Under the pieces are notes generated by a model. It made no database searches, was not told the origin of the DNA, and was given only the letters and a program-made list of their open reading frames with translations. A stretch of 64,000 nucleotides of DNA, taken from the NCBI RefSeq assembly GCF_002327105.1, contig NZ_CP023406.1, positions 2,976,001 through 3,040,000 on the forward strand, given 5' to 3'. The position numbers were made by a program, and so were the translations under genes. This document shows, piece after piece, positions 1 to 9,417 of the stretch (the first letter of the stretch is position 1; the number at the start of each line of letters is the position of its first letter). This DNA is from Luteimonas chenhongjianii. GTDB lineage: Bacteria > Pseudomonadota > Gammaproteobacteria > Xanthomonadales > Xanthomonadaceae.

Positions 1-490
1 GGATCAGCTCGGCGACCCAGCGGATGCCGGTGATGATCGGCTCGTCCCATTCCTCGAAGTAGACGCGTGGCCGATACGGCAGCTTCGCGGCTTGCGCTTC
101 GATCGCGTCCAGACCGCGGCGCAGGGTGTCGGCATAGGCGTCGGCGCGCGGACCCACGCCGACCAGGGCGCCGAGCCGGCGCACGTAGTCGACGATGCCG
201 TCGACGCTGCGGTGGTTGCTGATCCACACCTCCACGCCACGGCGGACCAGCTCGGCGGCGATATCGGCCTGGATGTCGGAGAAACCGACAACGAAATCCG
301 GTTCGAGCTTGAGGATCTCGTCGATCTTCGCGCTGGTGAAGGCGCTGACCTTGGGCTTTTCCCGGCGTGCCTGCGGCGGACGCACGGTGAAACCGCTGAT
401 GCCGACGATGCGGTGCTGTTCGCCGAGTGCGTAGAGGACTTCGGTGGGTTCTTCGGTCAGGCAGACGATGCGGCGCGGGCCAGCTGTCAC
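1..490 (-). CDS. cobalamin-binding / substrate-binding-like protein, 3' end outside window
   Basis: Partial gene running off the left edge. It starts at a GTG (490-488) that overlaps the pdxH stop as GTGA, so the two are translationally coupled. The visible 163 residues begin [19 protein letters not shown] and continue with a region about where the ligand is expected ([19 protein letters not shown], then [15 protein letters not shown]). This is the TroA/BtuF-type periplasmic-binding fold, as in the cytosolic cobalamin-binding proteins of proteobacteria. There is no signal peptide at this start, so a cytoplasmic form is likely and true transport is doubtful. The family call is from the motif pattern; the ligand is inferred. 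Confidence 0.7.
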   Translation of the reverse strand, partial: MTAGPRRIVCLTEEPTEVLYALGEQHRIVGISGFTVRPPQARREKPKVSAFTSAKIDEILKLEPDFVVGFSDIQADIAAELVRRGVEVWISNHRSVDGIVDYVRRLGALVGVGPRADAYADTLRRGLDAIEAQAAKLPYRPRVYFEEWDEPIITGIRWVAELI

Positions 491-1095
491 GGATACAGCA
501 TCCGCTTGCGGCAGTCCCCCGCAACATCGCAATCGTAGAGCCAGCGCTCGTGCAGGCGGTACTGCGCGCCGTACCAGAACTCCATGCGATCGGGGCGCAC
601 GCGCAGTCCCGACCAGCGCGGCGGCCTGGGCACGTCGCGGCCTTCGAACTCACGCTCCACTTCCTCCAGCCGCCGGTTGAAAACCTCGCGGCTTTCGAGC
701 TCGTCCGACTGCCTCGACGCCCACGCGCCGATCTGGCTGCCGCGCGGACGCGAGGCGAAATACGCATCGGCCTCTTCGTCGGCGACGATCACCACCGGCC
801 CCTCGATCCGCACCTGCACGCCCTCACGCACGCGCGGCCAGTGGAACAGCAGCGCGGCGTGCGGATTCTCCTGCAACTCGCGGCCCTTGCGACCGTCGAG
901 ATGGGTGTAGAACACGAAGCCGCGTTCGTCCCAGGCCTTGAGCAGCACGGTGCGCGCGGAAGGACGCCCATCCAGGGCGGCGGTCGCGACGGTCATCGCG
1001 GTGCGATCGGGCTCGCCCGCGACGCGCGCCTCGTCGAACAGGGCGGCGAAGGTGTCGAGGGCTTCGGACAGCTGGGTGGTGGTCGCGGTGCTCAT
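487..1095 (-). CDS. pdxH: pyridoxamine/pyridoxine 5'-phosphate oxidase
   Basis: Cytosolic FMN flavoenzyme that oxidises pyridoxamine or pyridoxine 5'-phosphate to pyridoxal 5'-phosphate, the last step of vitamin B6 synthesis and salvage. The 202-residue length fits the family. Visible signatures are [21 protein letters not shown] and [16 protein letters not shown] in the FMN-binding half, RVEGPV-like RIEGPVVIV in the middle, [16 protein letters not shown], and the C-terminal block [17 protein letters not shown] that closes the active site. The start at 1095 gives the canonical N-terminus; a longer upstream reading frame is only GC-rich read-through. It overlaps the next gene by 4 nt (GTGA). 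Confidence 0.95.
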   Translation of the reverse strand: MSTATTTQLSEALDTFAALFDEARVAGEPDRTAMTVATAALDGRPSARTVLLKAWDERGFVFYTHLDGRKGRELQENPHAALLFHWPRVREGVQVRIEGPVVIVADEEADAYFASRPRGSQIGAWASRQSDELESREVFNRRLEEVEREFEGRDVPRPPRWSGLRVRPDRMEFWYGAQYRLHERWLYDCDVAGDCRKRMLYP

Positions 1096-1177
1096 GCCCC
1101 CGATGATCGCCCCAGCCCGCCGCGATGTCGAACCGCGGCGCAGCACGGCGTGGCCGCGGGCCGGGTATCGTGCCCTC

Positions 1178-1990
1178 ATGTCCACGGCTCCCGCTTCCGG
1201 CCCATGGCCCGAGACCCTCGCCGGACGGCTGCTCGCCCGGCTGCGCCCGGGCGATGCGCCGCGCGTGCTCGGCATCAGCGGCCTGCAGGGCACCGGCAAA
1301 TCCACGCTCGCCGCCCAGATCGTGAGCACCGCCGCCGCGCGCGGGCTGCGCGCCGCGGTCCTGTCGCTCGACGATCTGTATCTGGATCGAGGCGCGCGCC
1401 TTGCACTGGCCCGCGACGTCCATCCCCTGCTCGCGACCCGCGGCCCGCCCGGCACGCACGAGGTCGCGCTCGGCCTTTCGATCATCGATGCGGTGCGTGG
1501 GCGCGCGCAGACCCGGCTCCCGCGCTTCGACAAGCTCGGCGACCGCCGCCTGCCCGAAGGCGCCTGGCCACGGGTCCATGGGCTCGACCTGCTGGTCTTC
1601 GAAGGCTGGTGCCTCGGCGCGACGGCGCAGGACGACGCGGCGCTCGCCGCGCCGCTCAATGCCCTCGAGCGTGACGAGGATGCGGAAGGCGTGTGGCGCC
1701 GCTGGTGCAATGCCGCCCTCGCCCGCGACTATCCGCCCCTCTGGGGTGCCATCGACACACTGGCCTTCCTGCAGCCGCCCGGCTTCGAGGTCGTGCCGGA
1801 ATGGCGCTGGCAACAGGAGCGATCTCTGCAGCAAGCCGCGCCGGGCATCCGCGGCATGGACCGGGCGCAGATCGGCCGGTTCGTGCAGCACTACGAGCGG
1901 GTCAGCCGGCGGGCATTGCAGACCCTGCCGATGTCGGCCGATGTCGTGGTCAGGCTCGATGCGCAGCGGCGGATCCTCGCCATGGAGTGA
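1178..1990 (+). CDS. P-loop kinase, D-glycerate 3-kinase-like
   Basis: A 270-residue P-loop kinase of the uridine kinase/D-glycerate 3-kinase group (plant GLYK and yeast Tda10 relatives). The Walker A is GLQGTGKST near residues 33-41. LSLDDLYL follows as the strand carrying acidic residues, then RGPPGTHEV, which is typical of this subgroup, and [10 protein letters not shown]. Length and motif order match GLYK-like proteins of gammaproteobacteria. The substrate is inferred as D-glycerate but has not always been shown for bacterial members. The ATG at 1178 is chosen because it begins just before the conserved region and because TATCGT (1166-1171) ends exactly 6 nt upstream, the spacing expected for a leaderless transcript. 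Confidence 0.75.
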   Translation: MSTAPASGPWPETLAGRLLARLRPGDAPRVLGISGLQGTGKSTLAAQIVSTAAARGLRAAVLSLDDLYLDRGARLALARDVHPLLATRGPPGTHEVALGLSIIDAVRGRAQTRLPRFDKLGDRRLPEGAWPRVHGLDLLVFEGWCLGATAQDDAALAAPLNALERDEDAEGVWRRWCNAALARDYPPLWGAIDTLAFLQPPGFEVVPEWRWQQERSLQQAAPGIRGMDRAQIGRFVQHYERVSRRALQTLPMSADVVVRLDAQRRILAME

Positions 1991-2149
1991 TGCCGGGCGC
2001 GCCGGGGGCGCGCCGGGGCGTGGGCTCCAGGACGCGGGCCTGGTGCAGCCATATTTCCTCCGGCCCGCACACATGTGACCAAGTCGGCAGGTCGCACGGC
2101 TTCGACGCCGGGCCTGCGTCTCCAGCCGTCGGCAGCCACGGCCCGCTGC

Positions 2150-2162
2150 TAGCATGCGGCCA
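2150..2162 (+). promoter_or_regulatory. candidate leaderless -10 for aroK
   Basis: TAGCAT (2150-2155) matches 4 of 6 bases of the sigma70 -10 and ends 6 nt before the A of the aroK ATG, so the predicted start of transcription is the start codon. No Shine-Dalgarno sequence is visible in the short gap and no good -35 is seen. Confidence 0.4.
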
Positions 2163-2749
2163 TGCACTCCGCCCCCAACCTCGTGCTCGTCGGACCGATG
2201 GGCGCCGGCAAATCCTCGATCGGACGCCGGATCGCCGCGCGCTTCGGCCTGGCGTTCGTCGACATCGACCAGGAGATCGAGCAGCGCACCGGCGCACGCA
2301 TCTCGATGATCTTCGAGTGCGAGGGCGAAGCCGGATTCCGCGCACGCGAGCGCGCAACGCTGGCCGACATCCTCGTCGGCTCCCGCCAGGTGATCGCCAC
2401 CGGCGGCGGCGCGGTGCTCGATCCCGGCAACCGCAGCCTACTCCGCGCCCGCGGCTTCGTCGTGCACATGCATGCGGATATCGACACCCAGCTCACCCGT
2501 CTGGCCCGCGACCGTACCCGTCCGCTGCTCGCGGGTGACAACCCGGTAGAGGTCCTGCGCCGGCTCGCAGCCGAGCGTGCGCCGCTGTATGCAGAGTGTG
2601 CGCACCTGCGCTTCGATACCGGGCCGCACGCCTGCAACGAAGCCACGGCGCAGCTTGGCCATCTGATCGAAACCCACTGGCAGCCACCCGCCGACCCGGA
2701 CGCCTCCGTCGTCGCGTCCGCCGGCGCCGCGTCCAGCCCCGTCCCATGA
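2162..2749 (+). CDS. aroK: shikimate kinase
   Basis: Phosphorylates shikimate to shikimate 3-phosphate with ATP in the aromatic amino-acid (chorismate) pathway, in the cytosol. Walker A is GPMGAGKS at residues 11-18. The shikimate-binding and Mg-coordinating DID motif is at about 36-38 (FVDIDQEIE), with FRARE at about 60 and the GGGA substrate loop at about 81-84 (ATGGGAVL). The lid arginine region RDRTRPLL is present. At 195 residues it is slightly longer than the usual 170-180, the extra being a proline/alanine-rich tail after residue 178. It is followed 46 nt later by aroB, the standard aroKB order. Confidence 0.95.
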   Translation: MHSAPNLVLVGPMGAGKSSIGRRIAARFGLAFVDIDQEIEQRTGARISMIFECEGEAGFRARERATLADILVGSRQVIATGGGAVLDPGNRSLLRARGFVVHMHADIDTQLTRLARDRTRPLLAGDNPVEVLRRLAAERAPLYAECAHLRFDTGPHACNEATAQLGHLIETHWQPPADPDASVVASAGAASSPVP

Positions 2750-2795
2750 GCCGGCCTGGCGACCTGCGCCATCGGCCTCCATCCTGCCCGCATCC

Positions 2796-3890
2796 ATGAC
2801 CCACCCCACCCGAGAAGTCGCCGTCGCCGGCGACCCGCCTTACACCATCCACATCGGCCCCGATCTGCTCGACGACGGTGCATTGCTGGCCCGGCTGCTG
2901 CGCGGTCGCGACGCGATGATCGTCAGCGACGCGCATGTGGCGCCCCTCTACGCGGACCGCGTCGCCGCCGCGCTGCAGGCCGCGCGCCCGGACCTGCGCA
3001 TCCACCGCCATGTATTGCCGGCGGGCGAGGCATCGAAGACGCTGGCCAGCTTCGCCGAGGTCACCACGGCGCTGGCCGAGGCGCGCATGCGCCGCGACGC
3101 GACGCTGTTCGCGCTCGGTGGCGGCGTCATCGGCGATCTCGCCGGCTTCGCCGCAGCCTGCTGGATGCGTGGCATCGATTGCGTCCAGCTGCCCACCACG
3201 CTGCTGGCGATGGTGGACTCGTCGGTCGGCGGCAAGACCGCGGTGGACCTGCCGCAGGGCAAGAACCTGGTCGGCGCGTTCCATCCGCCGCGCGCGGTGA
3301 TCGCCGATACCGCGGCGCTGCGCACCCTGCCCGCACGCGAGTTGCGGGCCGGCCTGGCCGAAGTGGTGAAGTACGGCGCGCTCGGCGATGCGGCTTTCCT
3401 CGACTGGCTCGATGCCCACGCCGATGCACTGCTGGCGATGGACGATGCGACGCTGTCCGAGGCCATCGCCCGCAGCTGCGCGCACAAGGCGGCGATCGTC
3501 GCGCGCGATCCCTTCGAACACGGCGAGCGCGCCCTGCTCAATCTCGGTCACACCTTCGGTCATGCGATCGAGACCGAGCAGGGCTACGGCGGCGTGAATC
3601 ATGGCGAAGCGGTGGCGATCGGCATGGTGCTGGCCGCGCGGCTGTCGGCAATGCTGGGCCTGGCCCCTGCCGCCGACACGCAGCGCCTGCGCGACCTGCT
3701 GCTGCGCCTGCAGTTGCCCGTCGAGGTGCCGCCCGGCCTCGACGCCGGGCGCCTGCTCGCCCACATGCGCCTCGACAAGAAGGCCGTGGCCGGCGGGCTG
3801 CGCTTCGTCCTCTGGCGTGGCGCGGGGCGCGCGGAAGTACTGGGCGACGTGCCCGAAGCGGCAGTGCTTTCGGTCCTGCAGACGGGCTGA
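2796..3890 (+). CDS. aroB: 3-dehydroquinate synthase
   Basis: NAD- and metal-dependent cyclase that converts DAHP into 3-dehydroquinate, second step of the chorismate pathway. At 364 residues it has the normal length. Visible signatures are the NAD-binding [19 protein letters not shown], the substrate/phosphate-binding [41 protein letters not shown] (metal-ligand Glu), and the two His ligands within [12 protein letters not shown] and [11 protein letters not shown]. All catalytic elements are intact. It lies in tandem with aroK, so the two steps are probably co-expressed. Confidence 0.97.
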   Translation: MTHPTREVAVAGDPPYTIHIGPDLLDDGALLARLLRGRDAMIVSDAHVAPLYADRVAAALQAARPDLRIHRHVLPAGEASKTLASFAEVTTALAEARMRRDATLFALGGGVIGDLAGFAAACWMRGIDCVQLPTTLLAMVDSSVGGKTAVDLPQGKNLVGAFHPPRAVIADTAALRTLPARELRAGLAEVVKYGALGDAAFLDWLDAHADALLAMDDATLSEAIARSCAHKAAIVARDPFEHGERALLNLGHTFGHAIETEQGYGGVNHGEAVAIGMVLAARLSAMLGLAPAADTQRLRDLLLRLQLPVEVPPGLDAGRLLAHMRLDKKAVAGGLRFVLWRGAGRAEVLGDVPEAAVLSVLQTG

Positions 3891-3903
3891 ACACCGCACG
3901 CCG

Positions 3904-3917
3904 TACAATCGCGGACA
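3904..3917 (+). promoter_or_regulatory. candidate leaderless -10 for the WGR gene
   Basis: TACAAT (3904-3909; 5 of 6 to consensus) lies 7 nt before the ATG at 3917. It sits in the 26-nt gap after aroB and would give a transcript starting at the initiation codon. Confidence 0.4.
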
Positions 3918-4171
3918 TGCGCCTGTACCTGCAACAACGCCCCCAGGGTGCCGAATCCCCGCGGTTCGTGCAGCTGAGCCTGCAGCCCGACCTGCTGGGC
4001 GGCTGGACGCTGCTGCGCGAGAGCGGACAGGTCGGCGGCCGCAGCACGCTGCGGCGCGACCTGTTCCTCGACCAGCCCAGCGCGATCAAGGCGCTCGAGG
4101 CTGCGCGCGATGCCCAGCTCAAGCGCGGCTTCCAGCTGATGTTCGCCCGCGGCAGCGACGCGCCCGCCTGA
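3917..4171 (+). CDS. stand-alone WGR-domain protein
   Basis: An 84-residue protein that is almost entirely one WGR domain: MRLYLQQRP at the start, then [26 protein letters not shown] with the hallmark W and G residues, and a C-terminal [20 protein letters not shown] helix. WGR domains bind nucleic acid in PARPs, polyA polymerases and MolR-type regulators; stand-alone bacterial copies have no settled function. It sits between aroB and hemE on the same strand. The ATG at 3917 is the only start giving the complete domain. The role is unknown; nucleic-acid binding is inferred only from the family. Confidence 0.75.
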   Translation: MRLYLQQRPQGAESPRFVQLSLQPDLLGGWTLLRESGQVGGRSTLRRDLFLDQPSAIKALEAARDAQLKRGFQLMFARGSDAPA

Positions 4172-4217
4172 TCCGGCGCCGCGCGCCCTCCACTTTTTCC
4201 AGGGAATCCAGTCCTCG

Positions 4218-5294
4218 ATGTCCTCCGCCGTCCTGCAGAACGATCGTTTCCTCCGCGCACTGCGGCGCGAGCCCGTCGACCGCACCCCCGTCTGGCTGAT
4301 GCGCCAGGCCGGCCGCTACCTGCCCGAGTACCGCGCATCGCGCAAGGCCGCCGGCAGCTTCCTGGCGATGGCCAAGACGCCCGAGCTCGCCTGCGAGGTC
4401 ACCCTGCAGCCGCTGGCGCGCTTCGACCTGGACGCGGCGATCCTGTTCTCCGACATCCTGACCATCCCCGATGCGATGGGTCTGGAGCTGTATTTCGTCG
4501 AAGGCGAAGGCCCGAAGTTCCGCAATCCGGTGCGCGACGCCGCCAGCATCGCCAGGCTCGGCGTGCCGGACATGGAGACCGAGCTGCGTTACGTCATGGA
4601 CGCGGTGCGGGTGATCCGCCGCGAACTCGGCGGACGCGTGCCGCTGATCGGGTTTTCCGGCAGCCCGTGGACGCTGGCCTGCTACATGGTCGAAGGCGGC
4701 GGCAGCAAGGATTTCGCCCGCATCAAGGCGATGGCGCTCAACGATCCCAAGGCGCTGCATGCACTTTTGTCGGTCAATACCGATGCGGTGATCGCCTACC
4801 TCGCCGCGCAACGCGCCGCTGGCGCGCAGGCACTGCAGGTGTTCGACACCTGGGGCGGCGTGCTGTCACCGGCGATGTACCGCGAATTCTCGCTGCCGTA
4901 CCTGACCCGCATCGCGCAGGAACTGCAGCGTGGCGAGGGTGAGGAGCGCACGCCGTTGATCCTGTTCGGCAAGGGCAATGCCGCGTATCTCGATGAACTC
5001 TCGCGTTCGGGGGCCGAAGGCCTGGGCTGCGACTGGCTGATCGAACTCGGCGACGCCGCGCGCCGCACGCAGGGCCGCGTCGCGCTGCAGGGCAACCTCG
5101 ATCCGACCACGCTCTACGGTTCGCCCGATGCGATCCGCGTACAGGTCCGCCACGCGCTCGACAGCTACCGCGACGGCAACGGCGGCTCGCGCGACGGCCA
5201 CATCTTCAACCTCGGTCACGGCATGTCGCCGGACATGAACCCCGACCACGTCGGGGTGCTGGTCGACGAAGTGCACGCCTACAGCGCGCGCTGA
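4218..5294 (+). CDS. hemE: uroporphyrinogen decarboxylase
   Basis: Cytosolic enzyme that removes four acetate carboxyls from uroporphyrinogen III to give coproporphyrinogen III in heme synthesis. At 358 residues it is full length. The diagnostic N-terminal motif [16 protein letters not shown] is at about residues 24-39, with catalytic-site arginines in it. [12 protein letters not shown] follows (the conserved Asp), then [19 protein letters not shown] and, near the C-terminus, [24 protein letters not shown] with the conserved His. The preceding TTTTTCCAGGGAATCC provides an AGGGA ribosome site. Confidence 0.97.
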   Translation: MSSAVLQNDRFLRALRREPVDRTPVWLMRQAGRYLPEYRASRKAAGSFLAMAKTPELACEVTLQPLARFDLDAAILFSDILTIPDAMGLELYFVEGEGPKFRNPVRDAASIARLGVPDMETELRYVMDAVRVIRRELGGRVPLIGFSGSPWTLACYMVEGGGSKDFARIKAMALNDPKALHALLSVNTDAVIAYLAAQRAAGAQALQVFDTWGGVLSPAMYREFSLPYLTRIAQELQRGEGEERTPLILFGKGNAAYLDELSRSGAEGLGCDWLIELGDAARRTQGRVALQGNLDPTTLYGSPDAIRVQVRHALDSYRDGNGGSRDGHIFNLGHGMSPDMNPDHVGVLVDEVHAYSAR

Positions 5295-5852
5295 GTCGGC
5301 CGCAACGCCACTGCGCGGCAGCCGCTGGCCCCGCGCAGTGCCAGCCAGCACAGCGCCGCGGTGGTGGTGGCGTGGAGTGCAGTGTGTCGATCGAGGACGG
5401 GAACACCCGGCGATCCTGCGATATGGGCGAAATCGAGATTGCGCGGCACGTCCGGGCGTGCACGGCGTGCGCGCGCCGCAGAGACCTCGGTTTGCCGCGA
5501 AACGCGGGTTGTCGGCAATCAGCGCGCGGAACACGTCGGCCGGGATCAGGAAGTACAGAGTGTCGCGGGCGCTGCGGTCGTGCAGTCGCGCGCGACCGGC
5601 CATGACCGCGCAGGCGCCAAAGACGTCACCGGGCCCGTAATCGGCGAAACGCTGATCGACGCCGTCCACATCGGCCGCACACGCGTGCACCAGCCCCTTG
5701 AGGTTGAGGAACACATGCGGCGAGGCCTGACCCGCTGCGATCAGCGTGCTGCCCGCAGCGTGGACGCAGAGGTCGACGCTCGCCTGCAGACGGGCACGCC
5801 CGGATGCGTCGAGGAGATCGAAGGACGGCTGGTCGAGATCGAGCTCGGGCAC
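5295..5852 (-). pseudogene. truncated cyclic-nucleotide-binding-domain gene (remnant)
   Basis: From an ATG at 5852 the minus strand encodes about 120 residues of a convincing cNMP/CAP-like sensor: MPELDLDQPSFDLLDASGR, then VFLNLKGLVHACAADVDG, FADYGPGDVFGACAVM and TLYFLIPADVFRALIADNP. This resembles the N-terminus of the cNMP-CBS-nucleotidyltransferase (DUF294) proteins. After the NPRFA motif near 5490 the sequence loses all similarity to the expected CBS domains and becomes arginine/proline-rich. The frame stays open into hemE antisense, which is GC-driven read-through. A different minus frame (about 5518-5279) contains more protein-like sequence, consistent with a deletion or frameshift. A functional short cNMP protein cannot be excluded. 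Confidence 0.5.
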
Positions 5853-5908
5853 GGGTTCCCTGCCTGCACTGTGGCCGAGGCCGCCTCACTCGCGGTAGCC
5901 GGCCCCGA

Positions 5909-6586
5909 TCAGCCGCCGGAAACGGCGATCACCGCGTCCGGCGCGCAGGCGAACAGCCGCGCTCCGGCCTCCGGATCGACGCGCCAGCCCCCGGCAAATG
6001 CAGTGAACGCAGGCAACACGCCCGAGACCTCATCGAAGCGGAACGCCGGCAGCGGGGGCACGCCCGGCAGGCGAACCACGGGATGCACATGGCCGCCGAG
6101 CCGATAGCCGGGCAGCGACGCGGCATCCGCCGGATCGTGGACGAACACGAACGGATCGAACTGCAGCGCGGGGCCGTGCACGTGGATGCCGAGCACCTGC
6201 GCGAGCGCCGGCTGCGCGTGCAGCGCCCGATCGTGATTGCCGCTGACGAGTTCAACCGACAGCGTGGCGCGGCCGCGACGCCAGTGGATCCACGCCTCGC
6301 GCCATGGCGCGTCGGTCACGGCCGCATGCAGCAGATCGCCGAGCACGAGCAGGCGCGCCGCGCGCGTCGTATCGAGCAGGCGACCGAGCTGCTTCAGATC
6401 GTGGGCGGTGCCGCCACTCGGCAGCGCGATGCCGGCGCGGCGGAAGTGATCGCCCTTGCCCAGATGCAGATCGGCGATCGCCAGCAGCGACATCCGCGGC
6501 CACCACAATGCACGCCCGGGCAGCAGCACCACCGTTTCGCCGGCTAGGGCGATGGCGAGACTGCCCGGCGCGGACGCCTCAACCAC
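5909..6586 (-). CDS. pdeM: ligase-associated DNA damage response phosphoesterase PdeM
   Basis: A 225-residue calcineurin-like metallophosphoesterase of the PdeM family found in the bacterial ligase-associated repair set. The metal-binding motifs are complete and in order: DLHLGKG (about residues 39-45), GDLLHA, SGNHDRA and GHVHPVV. The family is expected to act as a nuclease or phosphatase on DNA ends. The start overlaps the end of the helicase gene by 8 nt, so the two are translationally linked. It is the last gene of the cluster as transcribed. Confidence 0.9.
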   Translation of the reverse strand: MVEASAPGSLAIALAGETVVLLPGRALWWPRMSLLAIADLHLGKGDHFRRAGIALPSGGTAHDLKQLGRLLDTTRAARLLVLGDLLHAAVTDAPWREAWIHWRRGRATLSVELVSGNHDRALHAQPALAQVLGIHVHGPALQFDPFVFVHDPADAASLPGYRLGGHVHPVVRLPGVPPLPAFRFDEVSGVLPAFTAFAGGWRVDPEAGARLFACAPDAVIAVSGG

Positions 6587-9233
6587 GGTTGCGCTTCTCG
6601 AGTTGCGCCGCGGCGCGCTGCACGCGGGTACGCCAGTCCTCGGTGCTGAGCTGGCCGCGCATCGACTCCGCCCACAGCGGAAACGACAGCGGGGTGAACG
6701 TCTTCAGCGGATGCAGGTCGAGCTGGCGGCGGCTGCAGTCTTCGAGCGTCTCGCGCAGGCGCACGACCTCGAGCTGGGCGGCGAACACCTCGCGCTCGGC
6801 CAGCGCCAGCAGCATGTGGCCCGGGTCGTGCTGGCGCAGCACGTCGAAGATCAGCCCACTGGATGCCTGCAGCTGCCGCATCGAGCGCGGCGCGCGTCCC
6901 GGCAGCGACGGTGGCAGCAGGCCGGCCACGCGGGCGATATCGCGGAACTGGCGACGGGCGAGTTCCGCGAGGTTGAGGCTCTCGCGCAGGTCTTCGAGCA
7001 GGTGCTCCGGCGACAGCAGCGCAGCCACGTCCTCCGCTGCGAGCTCCACCGCCTTCGCAGGCGACAGCACCAGGCCGTAATCGTTGACCGCGAAGGTGAA
7101 ACTGTTGGGCGTGCGCCTGCCCCAGCGCAGCGACAGCAGGGCCGCCAGGCCTTCGTGCACATGGCGGCCGGCGAAGGGAAACACGAACAGATGCCGCGCG
7201 CCGCGTGCGTGCACCCATTCGACCAGCAGCCGTTCCGGCGCCGGCAATGCCGAGAGGTGTCGCTGCAGATCAAGCAGGCGCCTGATCGCGCGGAGCTCGG
7301 GCGAGTGGTGCGTGCCGTCGAACACGCGCTCGACCTCGTGCGCCAGGGTGCTCGACAGCGGCATCCGGCCGCCGTTCCACTTCGGTACGGTACCCGTGCC
7401 GGCCTTGGCGATGCGCACGTAGGCGGTCATGTCTTCCAGGCGCACCAGCTCCAGGGTGCGGCCGGCGAACTGGAACCTGTCGCCGGCGCGCATCCGTCCG
7501 ATGAAACTCTCCTCGACCGCGCCGAGCCCGCCGCCGCGCAGCAGCCGCACCCGCACCGCGCCGTCGCTGGTGATGGTGCCGATCGACAGCCGGTGCCGCA
7601 GCGCCACGCGGCGATCGGTGACGCGATAGGTCCCGGCTTCGTCGCGCTCGACCCGATGGAAATCCGGGTAATGCGACAGCGCCTGTCCGCCCTGGACGAT
7701 GAAGTCCAGCACCGCGCGCCAGGCGACATCATCAAGCGCGCGGAAGGCCTGGGTATCGCGCACCTCGTCCAGCAGGGCGTCGCCGTCGAAGCCACCGCCG
7801 AGCGCCAGCGTGACGCAGTGCTGGGCGAGCACGTCGAGGCTGAGCCGTGGCGCCGGCCGCGATTCGATGCTGCCCTGGGCCACGGCTTCGCGCGCCGCGG
7901 CATATTCGACAAGTTCGAGCGCATGGGTCGGCACGCAGACCACGTGACCCGCCTCGCCCGGCCGATGCTTGGCGCGGCCGGCGCGTTGCAGCAGACGCGC
8001 GACACCCTTGGGACTGCCGATCTGCAGCACCTGGTCGACGGCGGGAAAATCGACGCCGAGATCGAGGCTGGAGGTCGCGACCACGCAGCGCACGCTGCCA
8101 TCACGCAGCCCCTGCTCGGCCGCGGCGCGCAACTTCGGGTCCAGCGAACCGTGGTGCAGGGCCAGCGTCTCCGGCGCTTCCGGCCACACCGCCGACAGCG
8201 CCCGGTGCCACAGCTCGGCCTGCGAGCGCGTGTTGGCGAACAGCAGACTGGTGCGCTGGCTCATCAGCCGCTCCAGCACGCGCGGCAACTGCGCGAGGCC
8301 GAGATGGCCGGCCCACGGGAAGCGCTCGTCCTCGGCCGGCAGCAGCGTGTCGATGGTCAGCACCTTCGGCGCCACGCCGGCGACGGTGGGCGCGGTGGGC
8401 AGATGCGGCAGCAAGGCATCGCGCGCTTCATCGAGATTGCCTAGCGTCGCCGAGACGCCCCAGATGCGGAGCTGCGGATTGAGCCTGCGCAGCCTGGCCA
8501 GCGCCAGCTGCAGCAGTACGCCGCGCTTATTGCCGAGCAGCTCGTGCCACTCGTCGACGATCACGCAGCGCAGTGTCGACAACCTTGGTCCGGCATCGGG
8601 ATACGACAGCAGCAGCGACAACGATTCGGGCGTGGTGATCAGCGCATCGAGCTTGCCTTCGCGGGCGAGCCGCTTGTCGCGTGCACTCGCATCACCGGTA
8701 CGCATGCCGATCTGCCAGTCGAGGCCGAGCGCTTCTATCGGCGTGCGCATCGCGCGCAGCGTATCGCTGGCCAGCGCGCGCAGCGGCGTGATCCACAGCA
8801 GCGAAAGATCGCGTGGCATGGCGCGGGCGCGCGTCCGCCGGGTAAGCGGGCGTGCATCGGGCGGCCTGACCCGCCCTTCCGATGAAAGCTCGTCCGCGCT
8901 CGACACGGATGGTGCTACCAGTCGTGTGGCCGCGCGCTTGGTGGTGGCTGCAGGCGAAGTGGCCGCCGCGGCATCGCCCTTCGACCCCACCCGCGCTTTC
9001 GACGCCTTGCGCGCGCCTGCTGCCTGGATTGCCAGCGCCTCCAGCAACGGGCCGCCCAGCGCGGCCAGGGTCTTTCCGCTCCCCGTCGGCGTCTGCAGCA
9101 GTCCGGATTCGCCAGCGAGATAGCGGCGCCAGACCTCGCGCTGGAATGGCGCCGGCGTCCAGCCCTGCGCGTCGAACCAGGCGCGCAGCGGAGCATCGGG
9201 CCCGCGCCGGCGCTTCCTGGTGGACGCCTTCAT
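6579..9233 (-). CDS. ligase-associated DNA damage response DEXH-box helicase (Lhr-like)
   Basis: An 884-residue superfamily 2 helicase of the Lhr type that accompanies bacterial ATP-dependent ligases. The Walker A TPTGSGKT is at residues 48-55, motif Ia is WITPLRALA, motif II is DEWH in VIVDEWHELLG, motif III is SATLGN, and the second RecA domain carries SLLFANTRSQAE, TSSLDLGVDFPAVD and LQRAGRAKHRP. The C-terminal half is the winged-helix/Lhr core with LVEWVHARGARHLFVFPFAG. An unusual alanine/lysine/serine-rich insert of about 70 residues (71-145) lies between motifs I and Ia. It probably unwinds DNA with 3'-5' polarity, as Lhr does. It overlaps pdeM by 8 nt. Confidence 0.92.
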   Translation of the reverse strand: MKASTRKRRRGPDAPLRAWFDAQGWTPAPFQREVWRRYLAGESGLLQTPTGSGKTLAALGGPLLEALAIQAAGARKASKARVGSKGDAAAATSPAATTKRAATRLVAPSVSSADELSSEGRVRPPDARPLTRRTRARAMPRDLSLLWITPLRALASDTLRAMRTPIEALGLDWQIGMRTGDASARDKRLAREGKLDALITTPESLSLLLSYPDAGPRLSTLRCVIVDEWHELLGNKRGVLLQLALARLRRLNPQLRIWGVSATLGNLDEARDALLPHLPTAPTVAGVAPKVLTIDTLLPAEDERFPWAGHLGLAQLPRVLERLMSQRTSLLFANTRSQAELWHRALSAVWPEAPETLALHHGSLDPKLRAAAEQGLRDGSVRCVVATSSLDLGVDFPAVDQVLQIGSPKGVARLLQRAGRAKHRPGEAGHVVCVPTHALELVEYAAAREAVAQGSIESRPAPRLSLDVLAQHCVTLALGGGFDGDALLDEVRDTQAFRALDDVAWRAVLDFIVQGGQALSHYPDFHRVERDEAGTYRVTDRRVALRHRLSIGTITSDGAVRVRLLRGGGLGAVEESFIGRMRAGDRFQFAGRTLELVRLEDMTAYVRIAKAGTGTVPKWNGGRMPLSSTLAHEVERVFDGTHHSPELRAIRRLLDLQRHLSALPAPERLLVEWVHARGARHLFVFPFAGRHVHEGLAALLSLRWGRRTPNSFTFAVNDYGLVLSPAKAVELAAEDVAALLSPEHLLEDLRESLNLAELARRQFRDIARVAGLLPPSLPGRAPRSMRQLQASSGLIFDVLRQHDPGHMLLALAEREVFAAQLEVVRLRETLEDCSRRQLDLHPLKTFTPLSFPLWAESMRGQLSTEDWRTRVQRAAAQLEKRNRG

Positions 9234-9417
9234 CGTAGGCGCCCGCGTTCGACTGCGGAGCGCCGCGTTCGCGGGGCTGGCGCGCCCGCATGCGCTGCGC
9301 GCGCAGTTCCCTGGATCGTCCGCGACCGACGCGCACCGGCCTCGCCGTACTGGGCGTCATCCGGAAGCAGGGACAACGCCGCGCAGGCCAGGCGCACCGA
9401 CGCAAAGCCCGCCCGGA
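9234..9417. other. 184-bp spacer between helicase and ligase genes
   Basis: Open frames cross this spacer but none has a conserved sequence or a convincing start. It is GC-rich and contains no terminator-like hairpin with a U-run, so ligase-to-helicase read-through is possible. Confidence 0.4.
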
